Assembly (NCBI GenBank): GCA_000434295.1
Contig: HF994935.1
Location: forward strand, 194,804 to 258,803
Length of the DNA stretch: 64,000 nucleotides
DNA from: Acetobacter sp. CAG:977
GTDB lineage: Bacteria; Pseudomonadota; Alphaproteobacteria; CAAGCB01; CAG-977
Direction: 5' to 3'
Shown here: in pieces, positions 51,456-59,216 of the stretch
Position numbering within the stretch: position 1 is the stretch's first letter
Layout of the letters: every line of letters begins with the position of its first letter
The notes under the pieces: generated by a model
Told to the model about the DNA's origin: nothing
Seen by the model: only the letters and a program-made list of their open reading frames with translations
Database searches by the model: none
Position numbers and translations under genes: made by a program

Positions 51456-52465
51456 CGGGATCTTTTTTTGAATTGTTTAAAGGTTTGGAATTAAAGCTTG
51501 CGGATTTTTCTTTATTTTTTGTATTTGCGGGCAAGGTCGGATTGTTTGTTTTATTGGCGCTGTTTTTAACGACGGGCGCCGTTATGCTGGAAAGTCGGAT
51601 ACGCGAACGTTTGTTCGGGCGCAAAGGAAAAGGATTTAAACAGGCTTTTGCGGGTATGGTGCGCCTAATGATGCAAAAACCGTTGCAACCCGGTTCATCC
51701 GACAAAGTTTTGTTTTTTTGGGTACCGATAATATCGTTTGTGGCGTCGTTATTTTTTTTGCTGATGCTGCCGACGGGGCAAGACGGCGAGTTTTTACGGT
51801 TGCGGGGAGGTTTGCTGTATTTGCTGTTTGCCGGAGTTTTGTTCGGTTATACGTTTTTTTTGGGCGGTCTGGCGGGCGGTTCCCGTTTTTCGTTTTTGGG
51901 GGCGTTGAGGAGTTTGGCGGAAACATTTTCATGTCAGTTAATACTTATGTTGACGTCGGGAGTTGTTTTAATGACGGCGGGCAGCACGGATTTGTCAGAC
52001 ATAGTTTCGGCGCAGCGGGATGTTTGGTATGTATTTATTCATTTTCCGATGTTTATAATGTTTATGTTAAGCCTGTTGACGTTGACGGGAGGGGCTCCGT
52101 TCGGAACTTCGCGAGGTTCGTATGAGCTTTCCGGCGGAGTTTATTCGGAGTATTCCGGCGGGCTTTATTTGTTTTTCAAAAGCGCGGATTATATTTTGCT
52201 GTTAGCGGGTTCTTTGCTGTCGGCTCTGTTGTTTTTCGGCGGTTGGAACGCCTTTATGTTTTTCGGGACAGAGGGGTCGTGTTGGTATTTGCTGGCAAAA
52301 ACCGGAATTTTGTTTTGTTTGTTTGTGCTGTTGCGCTCGTCGTTACCGTCGTACAAAACGGAAGATGCGATGGCGATCAGTTATAAATGTTTTTTGCCGT
52401 TAAGCGCAATTTGGTTTTTTGTGACGGCTTTTTTTATTTTGTTTGAAGGGGGCGGAGTACAGTGA
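51452..52465 (+). CDS. nuoH: NADH-quinone oxidoreductase subunit H, divergent
   Basis: A 337-residue membrane protein of about eight helices, which in complex I joins the quinone cavity to the proton pumps. The usual loop with GPNRVGPxG after the first helix is replaced by RLFGRKGKGFKQAF. The acidic loop AEAESELVAGFNVEYSG is reduced to RGSYELSGGVYSEYSGG, losing several Glu/Asp residues. LQP near residue 78 and the general topology still fit. The start is fixed by the ATGA overlap with nuoG. Confidence 0.85.
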   Translation: MTGSFFELFKGLELKLADFSLFFVFAGKVGLFVLLALFLTTGAVMLESRIRERLFGRKGKGFKQAFAGMVRLMMQKPLQPGSSDKVLFFWVPIISFVASLFFLLMLPTGQDGEFLRLRGGLLYLLFAGVLFGYTFFLGGLAGGSRFSFLGALRSLAETFSCQLILMLTSGVVLMTAGSTDLSDIVSAQRDVWYVFIHFPMFIMFMLSLLTLTGGAPFGTSRGSYELSGGVYSEYSGGLYLFFKSADYILLLAGSLLSALLFFGGWNAFMFFGTEGSCWYLLAKTGILFCLFVLLRSSLPSYKTEDAMAISYKCFLPLSAIWFFVTAFFILFEGGGVQ

Positions 52466-52854
52466 AAGATCTGATAAAGAAGATTATTCCCGACGATGTT
52501 TTCCGTTCGTTGCTGGTTGCGTTAAAGAGCGCGTTGCGCGGTCGATCGTCCCGTTTTTTTCGCGGTGAGGCAAAGGTTGTTCGCCGCCCCGTTTTGAAGG
52601 AAGACGGGCGGTTATGTATCGGGTGCGGGCTTTGTGAAAAGGTATGCCCGTCAAGTGCTTTATGGGTTGAAACGTCGAAACGTGACGGAAAATGGGTTTT
52701 GGAAAGATTAAGCATTGATCCGTCCAGATGCGTTTCGTGCGGTTTATGTATTGAGTCTTGTCCGAGCGAAGCTTTGGCAGCGTTGTTTGAACAAGCGAAA
52801 CCGACGTTGTCGAAACCGGTTCGGATTTATTTAAAGCAGTCGGAGGAAGCATAA
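52462..52854 (+). CDS. nuoI: NADH-quinone oxidoreductase subunit I
   Basis: A 130-residue ferredoxin-type subunit with both 4Fe-4S motifs intact: Cys52, 55, 58, 62 and Cys90, 93, 96, 100 (clusters N6a and N6b). It is about 30 residues shorter than usual, lacking part of the N-terminal helix and C-terminal tail. GTG start overlapping the nuoH stop (GTGA). Confidence 0.93.
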   Translation: MKDLIKKIIPDDVFRSLLVALKSALRGRSSRFFRGEAKVVRRPVLKEDGRLCIGCGLCEKVCPSSALWVETSKRDGKWVLERLSIDPSRCVSCGLCIESCPSEALAALFEQAKPTLSKPVRIYLKQSEEA

Positions 52855-53426
52855 TGTCGGTTGCGGATTACGTCTTTTTTTGCTTTATTGCGATTGCCGG
52901 CGGGATAGCGTGCGTAAGCGTGTCCAAGACGCTGTACGCGGTAATATGGCAGCTTCAATCGGCGGTGGCGATTTGCGGTTTGATGGCGTGTCAGCATGCG
53001 TATTTTACGGCATTTTCTTTGATTTCTGCGGCATCGAGCATTTTTTTGATCGTATTGATGTTTTCTTTGATAATTTTTAATGTTCCCGAACGATCGGAAG
53101 ACACGCCGAAGCGTCGGATTTTATATTTTTTGGTTATGGTTATATTGCCGTTGTCGGAATTTATGTGGCTGTATTTTCGGCATTTACGGGGCAGTTCTTT
53201 GTTTTCGGAAATTTTTTCGTTATCTGCGTTAGGGACGCTTTTATACACGCGGTATGCGATATGCGTTATTGTTTTTGCGTTGGTTTTGACGGGTTCCATG
53301 GTCGGGATAACGATGCTGATGATGAATAAAAAAGGGGACGGAGCAGATTTTCGTAAAGAAGAAGACAAAGATCGGGAAATCAAGGCAGAATTGCGCCGCA
53401 TACCTGTTGAAAGGAAATATTTATGA
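52854..53426 (+). CDS. nuoJ: NADH-quinone oxidoreductase subunit J, divergent
   Basis: A 190-residue membrane protein with five predicted helices and a charged C-terminal tail. The third helix, normally containing GAEFL...VYVGAVMVLFLFV, reads CQHAYFTAFSLISAASSIFLIVLMFSL when split over two blocks, so the conserved Glu and Tyr are absent. Assigned by topology and by its place between nuoI and nuoK, overlapping both. Confidence 0.8.
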   Translation: MSVADYVFFCFIAIAGGIACVSVSKTLYAVIWQLQSAVAICGLMACQHAYFTAFSLISAASSIFLIVLMFSLIIFNVPERSEDTPKRRILYFLVMVILPLSEFMWLYFRHLRGSSLFSEIFSLSALGTLLYTRYAICVIVFALVLTGSMVGITMLMMNKKGDGADFRKEEDKDREIKAELRRIPVERKYL

Positions 53427-53722
53427 CGATAAGTTCCGGCTATATGTTGGCGGCGACGTCCGTTATGGTGCTGATCGGGATTTGGGGGGTACTGGTTCAC
53501 CGTTCCGATTTTGTGAGGTGTTTGGTTTCGCTACAGTTGATTTTTTGGTCTTCGGCGTTGAACTTTGTATCCGGGACGTTTTTGTTTAACGATGTTTCCG
53601 GAGCTGTTTTTGCATTATTTGTGATTTGCATGACGGCGGCACAGTCGGCGGGAGCTTTATCGTTATTTTATTTGTATTACAGGAAACGATTGCAAACCGA
53701 CCGCAAGGAGGAAAGTTTATGA
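53423..53722 (+). CDS. nuoK: NADH-quinone oxidoreductase subunit K with both key glutamates changed to Gln
   Basis: A 99-residue protein with three helices and normal length. VFALFVICMTAAQSAGAL aligns with VFALFVLTVAAAEAAIGL of the family. The two buried membrane glutamates, E36 and E72 in E. coli numbering, are both glutamine here: Gln38 in VSLQLI (CAG) and Gln74 in TAAQSA (CAG). The spacing of 36 residues is kept. These glutamates are needed for proton translocation in E. coli. Overlaps nuoJ and nuoL by ATGA. Confidence 0.88.
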   Translation: MTISSGYMLAATSVMVLIGIWGVLVHRSDFVRCLVSLQLIFWSSALNFVSGTFLFNDVSGAVFALFVICMTAAQSAGALSLFYLYYRKRLQTDRKEESL

Positions 53723-55548
53723 CGGCGGCAGTATTGGTTTTGCTGTTTTGCGCGGTTTCGGTTTTATTTGTTCCGAAATTAAGGCAAGGGACGGCCGGAT
53801 GGTATTTGGTGATGATCGGTTTGTTTTTTGCGTGCGTTAAGCTGGCGGCGATGAGCGTAAAGTCAGTTTTTCGTTCAAAGGTATATTCGTCGTTTGTAGC
53901 GCCGTTTATGACATGGGACGGTATATCTTATGCGTGGCGCCTTCATTTCGGACAGGCGGAATTGTTTTTGGCGGCATTTATGGTTTTTTCGGCTTTTTTA
54001 AGTTTGTTTTATGCCAAGAATTATGTTCCGTCGGAAAAGCTGGGGCGATTTAGCGCGAATGTTTCCGGTCTGGTGGTTTCGGCATTGGCGTGCCTGGGGG
54101 CAAAGAATATGTTTCAGTTTGTCATAGGCTGGGATTTATCGGCATTGTTTGCGTATATGCTGATGAATACGTTTCATGACAAACAATCGTTGCGGCGTTC
54201 TTCCGTTCGTTTTTTTATTGCTCACAAAGTAACGGATTTACCGTTGTTTTACGCTTTTTTCATGTTGTGGGAAAAAACGGGAATGTTTTTTGTGCCGCCG
54301 TTTGTCAGCCCTTATTTTGCTTCGTTCAGCGGGGTTGAAGCCGGAATGTTTGCGGTGTGCATCATCTTGGCGGCTGCGGCAAAGCTGATATGCTTCGGAT
54401 TTCATTTTGTTATGGAAGACGGATCGGATATGCCCGTTCCTGCGGCGGCGTTTTGCTTTCCGGCGGTGTTGAGCGGATTGGGGATGTATCTTTTATACCA
54501 TTGTTTTCCGTTTGTGCAGGACGTTCCGAACGTCAGGACGTTTTTTGTTGCCATCGGAGCATTGTCGGCGGCGGCGGGAATACTGATTGCCTTAAATGTG
54601 ACGAATGTCAAAGCGATATTAAGCTTTATTTTAATGTCGCAATTCGGTTTTGTTACGGCGGCATTCGGTTTAAGCGGCGAAGGTGTTGCTTTGAATACGT
54701 TTGTGGCGATGGCTGTTCCGATGATAGGGCTGATTTTATCGGCGGGGAACGTCATATATGCGTTGTGGGGGGAAGAAGACATTACGCGTATGGGCGGGTT
54801 GCAAAAAGAAAAACCGTTTACGCTGAAGATTATGTGGATTTTAAGCTTTTGCTGTGTCGGTTTTCCTTATATCGGGACGTTCGGAGCCAGGCGAGATATG
54901 TATTCGGCATTGTTTCAGGCGGACGGGCGAGCGTTTACGTTTGTGTTTTTGTTGTTGTCGTTCGGGACGGCTTTTGCGTTTGCCAGAATGATGTTTTATA
55001 TTTTTTATGCTTTTCCGAAAACGCCGGTTGAGATTGCGGTAAAGATTCGAAAAGCGCCTTTAACGGGGACGATACCGTTAATTTTGCTGACGATAGTTTC
55101 ATTGTTTCAAAACGAATTGTCCAAGCGTTCGATATTGCCGCCGTTGACGGGGATTTTATCGGCAGAAGTTATTTTTTCGTCTTTATTGGGCTGCTTTGGT
55201 TTTTTGGCGGGGATGAAATACTTTTCAAGACGGGAAAAGTCTCAGACAAGACGATCTGCCGTTTTTCAAAGACTGAGTTTGTTTTGCGCCAAAGGTTTCG
55301 GTTTTTCCGAATTGTACCGCCGTTTGTTTGCGGTACCGTTTTTGTTTGTCGGCAATATGTTATGGCTTCATGCGGATTTGGATTTGATAGAACGACGATT
55401 GACGGACATGATGCCGGCTTTTGTGCGTAAATCGGCGCAGGCGTTGCAAAGCATTCATTCGGGGAATCTGGGATTGTCGTTTGTTTGGAGCATTGCCGGT
55501 CTTTTAAGCCTTTTTGTATTAGGCGGCGTTTTGGCGTACGGAGGCTGA
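53719..55548 (+). CDS. nuoL: NADH-quinone oxidoreductase subunit L, antiporter-like
   Basis: A 609-residue multi-helix protein. The first channel keeps an acid at the GWE position as Asp139 (GWDLSALFAYML) and a Lys at 222, and the central NVKAILSF keeps its Lys. The motif [21 protein letters not shown] is reduced to a stretch with MEDGSDMPVPAAAFCFPAV, and the HAFFKALLFL helix loses its His and Lys. ATG is set by the ATGA overlap with nuoK. The long horizontal helix region near the C-terminus is weakly recognisable. Confidence 0.88.
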   Translation: MTAAVLVLLFCAVSVLFVPKLRQGTAGWYLVMIGLFFACVKLAAMSVKSVFRSKVYSSFVAPFMTWDGISYAWRLHFGQAELFLAAFMVFSAFLSLFYAKNYVPSEKLGRFSANVSGLVVSALACLGAKNMFQFVIGWDLSALFAYMLMNTFHDKQSLRRSSVRFFIAHKVTDLPLFYAFFMLWEKTGMFFVPPFVSPYFASFSGVEAGMFAVCIILAAAAKLICFGFHFVMEDGSDMPVPAAAFCFPAVLSGLGMYLLYHCFPFVQDVPNVRTFFVAIGALSAAAGILIALNVTNVKAILSFILMSQFGFVTAAFGLSGEGVALNTFVAMAVPMIGLILSAGNVIYALWGEEDITRMGGLQKEKPFTLKIMWILSFCCVGFPYIGTFGARRDMYSALFQADGRAFTFVFLLLSFGTAFAFARMMFYIFYAFPKTPVEIAVKIRKAPLTGTIPLILLTIVSLFQNELSKRSILPPLTGILSAEVIFSSLLGCFGFLAGMKYFSRREKSQTRRSAVFQRLSLFCAKGFGFSELYRRLFAVPFLFVGNMLWLHADLDLIERRLTDMMPAFVRKSAQALQSIHSGNLGLSFVWSIAGLLSLFVLGGVLAYGG

Positions 55549-55549
55549 C

Positions 55550-57025
55550 ATGGAACAATTTTCTTTGGTAACGGCATTATGTGCGCTGCCTTTGGTCGGG
55601 GCGTTGTTTTTATTGTTCATTCGCGGGGACGAACGAATTACGGCGATGAATTCGCGCAGAGTTGCGCTGTTAACGTCCGGATGTGCTTTTTTGGCGTCTT
55701 TGTCGGTTTTGGCGCGCTTTGATTTTAACGGTTCCGCAGTCCAGTTTGATTATATTGCGGAATGGATTCCTGTATTCGGGACGGTTTGGCATATCGGGGT
55801 TGACGGTGTTTCTTTGCTGTTTTTGCCGTTGGTTTCAGGCGCCGTTTTTATATCCGTTTTGGCGGCACACAAGACGGTTTTATCCATGGTGCGCGAATAT
55901 ATGTTTTTGACGCTGGTTTTTGAAAGCTTTGTTTTAACGGCGTTGTGCTCCCGCAATTTGATCCAGGGGTTTGTTTTTTATGAATCCGCATTGTTGCCCG
56001 TATTTGTGATGATTGCGGTTTGGGGAGTTGAAAAACGGGCGTATTCGGCTTTTAAATTTTGTTTTTACAATTTGGCGGGGTTGTTGGCGTTATCGGCGGT
56101 TTTGATGTACGGGTATTCTATGACGGGCAGCTCGGACGCCGGTGTCGGGATTCAGGCGTTGCCCGAAGATATGCAGGCGGCATTTTTGGCGGGACTGGTA
56201 TTTATGTTTTCCGCGTCTTTGCCGTTGTTTCCGTTTCATGTCTGGTTTGTTGAAATTCGCACGGAGGCAAGCGTATCGACGTCTGTATTGCTGTCGGGGG
56301 CTTTGTCCGGAACGGGATTGTTTATGTTTTTAAGAAGCGCCTTTTTATATGCTCCGGATGCGATGTCTTCTTTCGGGGGGTATTTAAGCGCTTGGGCGGT
56401 ATTTTCGGCGGTATATGCGGCGACGGTTTCTTTAAGTCGCGACGATATCGGCAAGACGGCGGGATATGTCCAGCTTTCGCAGGCAGGGCTGTTGGCGGCG
56501 GGAATATTCGTCGGATCTCAACGATTGCTGTCGGGGGCTTTGTTTTTTTATTTTGCCCAGACGGTTTCCGTTTTATTGTATTTGTCGGTTGAAGCGGCGT
56601 TGATACGGCGTTTTTCGGCAAAAGAATTAAAGTCGTGCACGGGATTGTACGGAGTTTCTCCGGCGTTGGGAGCGGCTTTTTTTGCGGGGTTGCTGGCGTT
56701 ATCGGCATTTCCGCCGACGCCTTCGTTTGTCGGGGAATTTTTGGTTTTTGCAGGCATTTTTGATTTTTCTCAAGCGGCGGGATTTTTTGCAATATTGTCT
56801 TCCGTTTTGGCGTTTGCCGCACTGTTGCCGCTTTTCCCCCGCTACGTATTGGGAAATTTTAATCCGTCTTTGGCGGTTCCGGCGGATTTGTCCGGCATTG
56901 AGAGGATTCAAATCGGCATGTTGGCTTTGGTTTTGGCGGTCGCGGCACTTTGTCCCGGAATTGTGATGCGGATGGCGGATGCGGCGGCCAGGGCTTTGAT
57001 TTTGAACGGAGGAGCCGGCATATGA
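55550..57025 (+). CDS. nuoM: NADH-quinone oxidoreductase subunit M, antiporter-like, pump lysines lost
   Basis: A 491-residue membrane protein. Glu145 in YESALLPVF is kept, matching E144 of E. coli NuoM, as is SFVGEFLVF. The helix normally reading AVKVPMWPFHTW reads SASLPLFPFHVW, so the pump Lys (K234 in E. coli) is Ser223. The second Lys, in the LLKMGG motif, is also gone (ALSGTG). The frame is intact and overlaps nuoN by ATGA. Confidence 0.88.
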   Translation: MEQFSLVTALCALPLVGALFLLFIRGDERITAMNSRRVALLTSGCAFLASLSVLARFDFNGSAVQFDYIAEWIPVFGTVWHIGVDGVSLLFLPLVSGAVFISVLAAHKTVLSMVREYMFLTLVFESFVLTALCSRNLIQGFVFYESALLPVFVMIAVWGVEKRAYSAFKFCFYNLAGLLALSAVLMYGYSMTGSSDAGVGIQALPEDMQAAFLAGLVFMFSASLPLFPFHVWFVEIRTEASVSTSVLLSGALSGTGLFMFLRSAFLYAPDAMSSFGGYLSAWAVFSAVYAATVSLSRDDIGKTAGYVQLSQAGLLAAGIFVGSQRLLSGALFFYFAQTVSVLLYLSVEAALIRRFSAKELKSCTGLYGVSPALGAAFFAGLLALSAFPPTPSFVGEFLVFAGIFDFSQAAGFFAILSSVLAFAALLPLFPRYVLGNFNPSLAVPADLSGIERIQIGMLALVLAVAALCPGIVMRMADAAARALILNGGAGI

Positions 57026-58458
57026 TTTACGAAACGTTACATTTTTTGTTGCCGTTGCTTCCCGAAGCCTTTTTGACGATATGCGCGATGTGCGCACTGT
57101 GTGCCGGTGTTTATTCCCGCGTCGATTTAAGAAAAACAAATGCCGATATGCTGGTTTGGTTCGGCTTGTGCGGTTCATTGGTTTTGATTTTTTTGTTGCG
57201 GGAAAACACAAGCGGATCGGATGACGGTTTGTTTATGGCTGACGGATATGCAAATTTTTCAAGACTGGCGATTTTTCTGTTGAGCGCCGTTTCTTTATCA
57301 TTCGGGCAAAGCTGGCTGAAGTACAAAAAATATGTGCGTTTCGAATATCCCGTTTTGTTGGCGTTTTCGGTTTGCGGAATGGGGATTGCGGTTTGTTCCG
57401 AGAGTTTTTTGCCGATGTTTTTAGGCATGGAAGCCGCTCAACTTCCGTTATGTTTTTTGGCGTCGTACAAAAGACAGGGCGAACGTTCGACCGAAGCCGG
57501 AGCAAAATATGTATTAATTTCGCTTTTAAGCAGCTCTTTTATTTTGTTCGGGATTTCTTCTTTGTATGTGTGCCTTGGGACGATAGAGTTTTCTCAGATC
57601 GGAGCGGCGGTTCAAAAAACCGGGATATCTGTGCTGTATCCGTCTTTGTCGTTTATAGCGGCGGGCTTTTTAATGAAGGCGGGAGCCGTTCCGTTTCATA
57701 CGTGGGTTGCGCCCGTTTATGAAGGAATGCCTACTCCCGTTACGGCGTTTGCGGGGGTGGTGTGGCGTTTTGCGGTTTGGGCGGTTTTTGCAAAGCTTGT
57801 GTTTTATCCGTTAAGCTTTGCGCATGAATTTTGGAGCGTTTTGTTTTTGATTTTATCCGTTGCCGGCGTATATGCCGGAGCATTCGGCGCGTTGACCCAA
57901 ACGAATATCAAGCGTTTGGCGGCATATACTCTGACGGTATCAAACGCTTTTATTTTATTGTCGCTTCAGATTTCGGATGCGGGAGCGTTTTTATTTTTTG
58001 CATTGACGGATGCGGTTATGGCGACGGGGCTTTTCGGCGTGGCGCTGAGCCTGCGCGTCGGCGGAGATTTATCCGAAAGCATAGAAACATTGTCGGGGCA
58101 GGGCAAATCAAAGCCCGTGCGAGCCGCCTTATACAGTCTGATTTTTTTAGGTATGACGGGTTTTCCGCCGTTTGCCGGCTTTTGGCGTCGTTTCTTTTTG
58201 TTTGAAAGCGCGATCAAGGACGGAGATTTTTGGCCGTGCCTGTTAATTATGGCGGGAGCATTTGTTTTGGCGTTTGTGTATTTAAGGATTATTCGCCGTA
58301 TGTACGGTTCGCCGAGTAAAGACGAACTGTCGCCCGTTCCGTTTTCTCTGCGATCGGTTTTATGGGCGGCGGCTTTGGTTTCGCTGTTATTTTCTTTTCC
58401 AGCGGCATCGTTTTTTGACGTTGCCCGCAGTGCCGTTTTATATACGGGAGGCTTATGA
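57022..58458 (+). CDS. nuoN: NADH-quinone oxidoreductase subunit N, antiporter-like
   Basis: A 478-residue membrane protein and the best conserved of the antiporter-like subunits here. Glu137 in GMEAAQLP, STEAGAKYVLISLLSS, Lys219 in FLMKAGAVPFHTW, YEGMPTPVTAF and QTNIKRLAAY are all present. The usual PK of the following helix is WR. The start is set by the ATGA overlap with nuoM. The stop overlaps birA. Confidence 0.92.
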   Translation: MIYETLHFLLPLLPEAFLTICAMCALCAGVYSRVDLRKTNADMLVWFGLCGSLVLIFLLRENTSGSDDGLFMADGYANFSRLAIFLLSAVSLSFGQSWLKYKKYVRFEYPVLLAFSVCGMGIAVCSESFLPMFLGMEAAQLPLCFLASYKRQGERSTEAGAKYVLISLLSSSFILFGISSLYVCLGTIEFSQIGAAVQKTGISVLYPSLSFIAAGFLMKAGAVPFHTWVAPVYEGMPTPVTAFAGVVWRFAVWAVFAKLVFYPLSFAHEFWSVLFLILSVAGVYAGAFGALTQTNIKRLAAYTLTVSNAFILLSLQISDAGAFLFFALTDAVMATGLFGVALSLRVGGDLSESIETLSGQGKSKPVRAALYSLIFLGMTGFPPFAGFWRRFFLFESAIKDGDFWPCLLIMAGAFVLAFVYLRIIRRMYGSPSKDELSPVPFSLRSVLWAAALVSLLFSFPAASFFDVARSAVLYTGGL

Positions 58459-59213
58459 TGCAACCGAACGAAGTCGTTTTGCCCGCAGGTTGGAGCTTGG
58501 AATGCCTGCCTTCGGTCGACAGCACGAACGAAGCCGTAAAAAGACGGGTTTGGGAAACCGGCAAAGACCGTTTAATCATTCAGGCTGATGAACAAACGGC
58601 GGGGCGCGGACGCCGAGGACGCCCGTGGAAAAGCGCCGCAGGGAACTTGTTTTTTTCCTTGGCGGTAAAAGCGGGAAATATTTCCCGTTTGGGGGAATAC
58701 AGTTTTTTGTCGGCACTTTCTTTGACGCTGGCGGTTGAAGAAATTTGCCCTCGCGTCAGCGTGAAATGCAAATGGCCGAACGATGTTTTGCTGAACGGCA
58801 AAAAGATGTCGGGCATTCTTTTGGAGACGGCGGGCAAAAAAGGCATCGAGTTTTTAATTTCCGGTATCGGCGTCAATATTTTTCCCGTATCCGAAGAAGG
58901 GATGCTTTATCCCGTAACGTCTTTGGCGCAAGAAGGGTGCACGACGGACAAATCCGAAATGTTAAGCGCGATTGTGCGTCATTTTGACCGTCTGGACAAA
59001 CTTCGCGAAGAAGAGGGGTTTTTGCCTGTTTTGGATTTGTGGAAATCGCGGGCATACGGGCTTGGGGGAATGATAACGGTGAACCTGCCCGACCGGCGGC
59101 TGACGGGGACGTTTTCCGGTCTTGATAATGACGGGAGCTTATTGTTAAATAATGCCGACGGAGAACATAAAATCACCGCCGGAGACGTATTTTTCGGCGT
59201 ACAGGGAAACTAA
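58455..59213 (+). CDS. birA: biotin--[acetyl-CoA carboxylase] ligase
   Basis: Attaches biotin to carboxyl carrier proteins. The 252-residue product has VDSTNEAVK, the adenylate loop GRGRRGRPW, CKWPNDVLLNGKKMSGIL and GIGVNIFP. It lacks the N-terminal helix-turn-helix of E. coli BirA, so it is an enzyme only, not a repressor. Two adjacent ATG codons (58455, 58458) follow GGGAGG; the first overlaps the nuoN stop. nuoN-birA-rnj is the usual alphaproteobacterial order. Confidence 0.93.
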   Translation: MMQPNEVVLPAGWSLECLPSVDSTNEAVKRRVWETGKDRLIIQADEQTAGRGRRGRPWKSAAGNLFFSLAVKAGNISRLGEYSFLSALSLTLAVEEICPRVSVKCKWPNDVLLNGKKMSGILLETAGKKGIEFLISGIGVNIFPVSEEGMLYPVTSLAQEGCTTDKSEMLSAIVRHFDRLDKLREEEGFLPVLDLWKSRAYGLGGMITVNLPDRRLTGTFSGLDNDGSLLLNNADGEHKITAGDVFFGVQGN

Positions 59214-59216
59214 ATC

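Noticed and set aside
45110..58458. nuo operon as a set of pseudogenes
   Set aside because: All 14 frames are open, overlaps and ribosome sites are intact, and seven of the eight cluster sites considered keep their ligands, so a plain pseudogene call is not supported.
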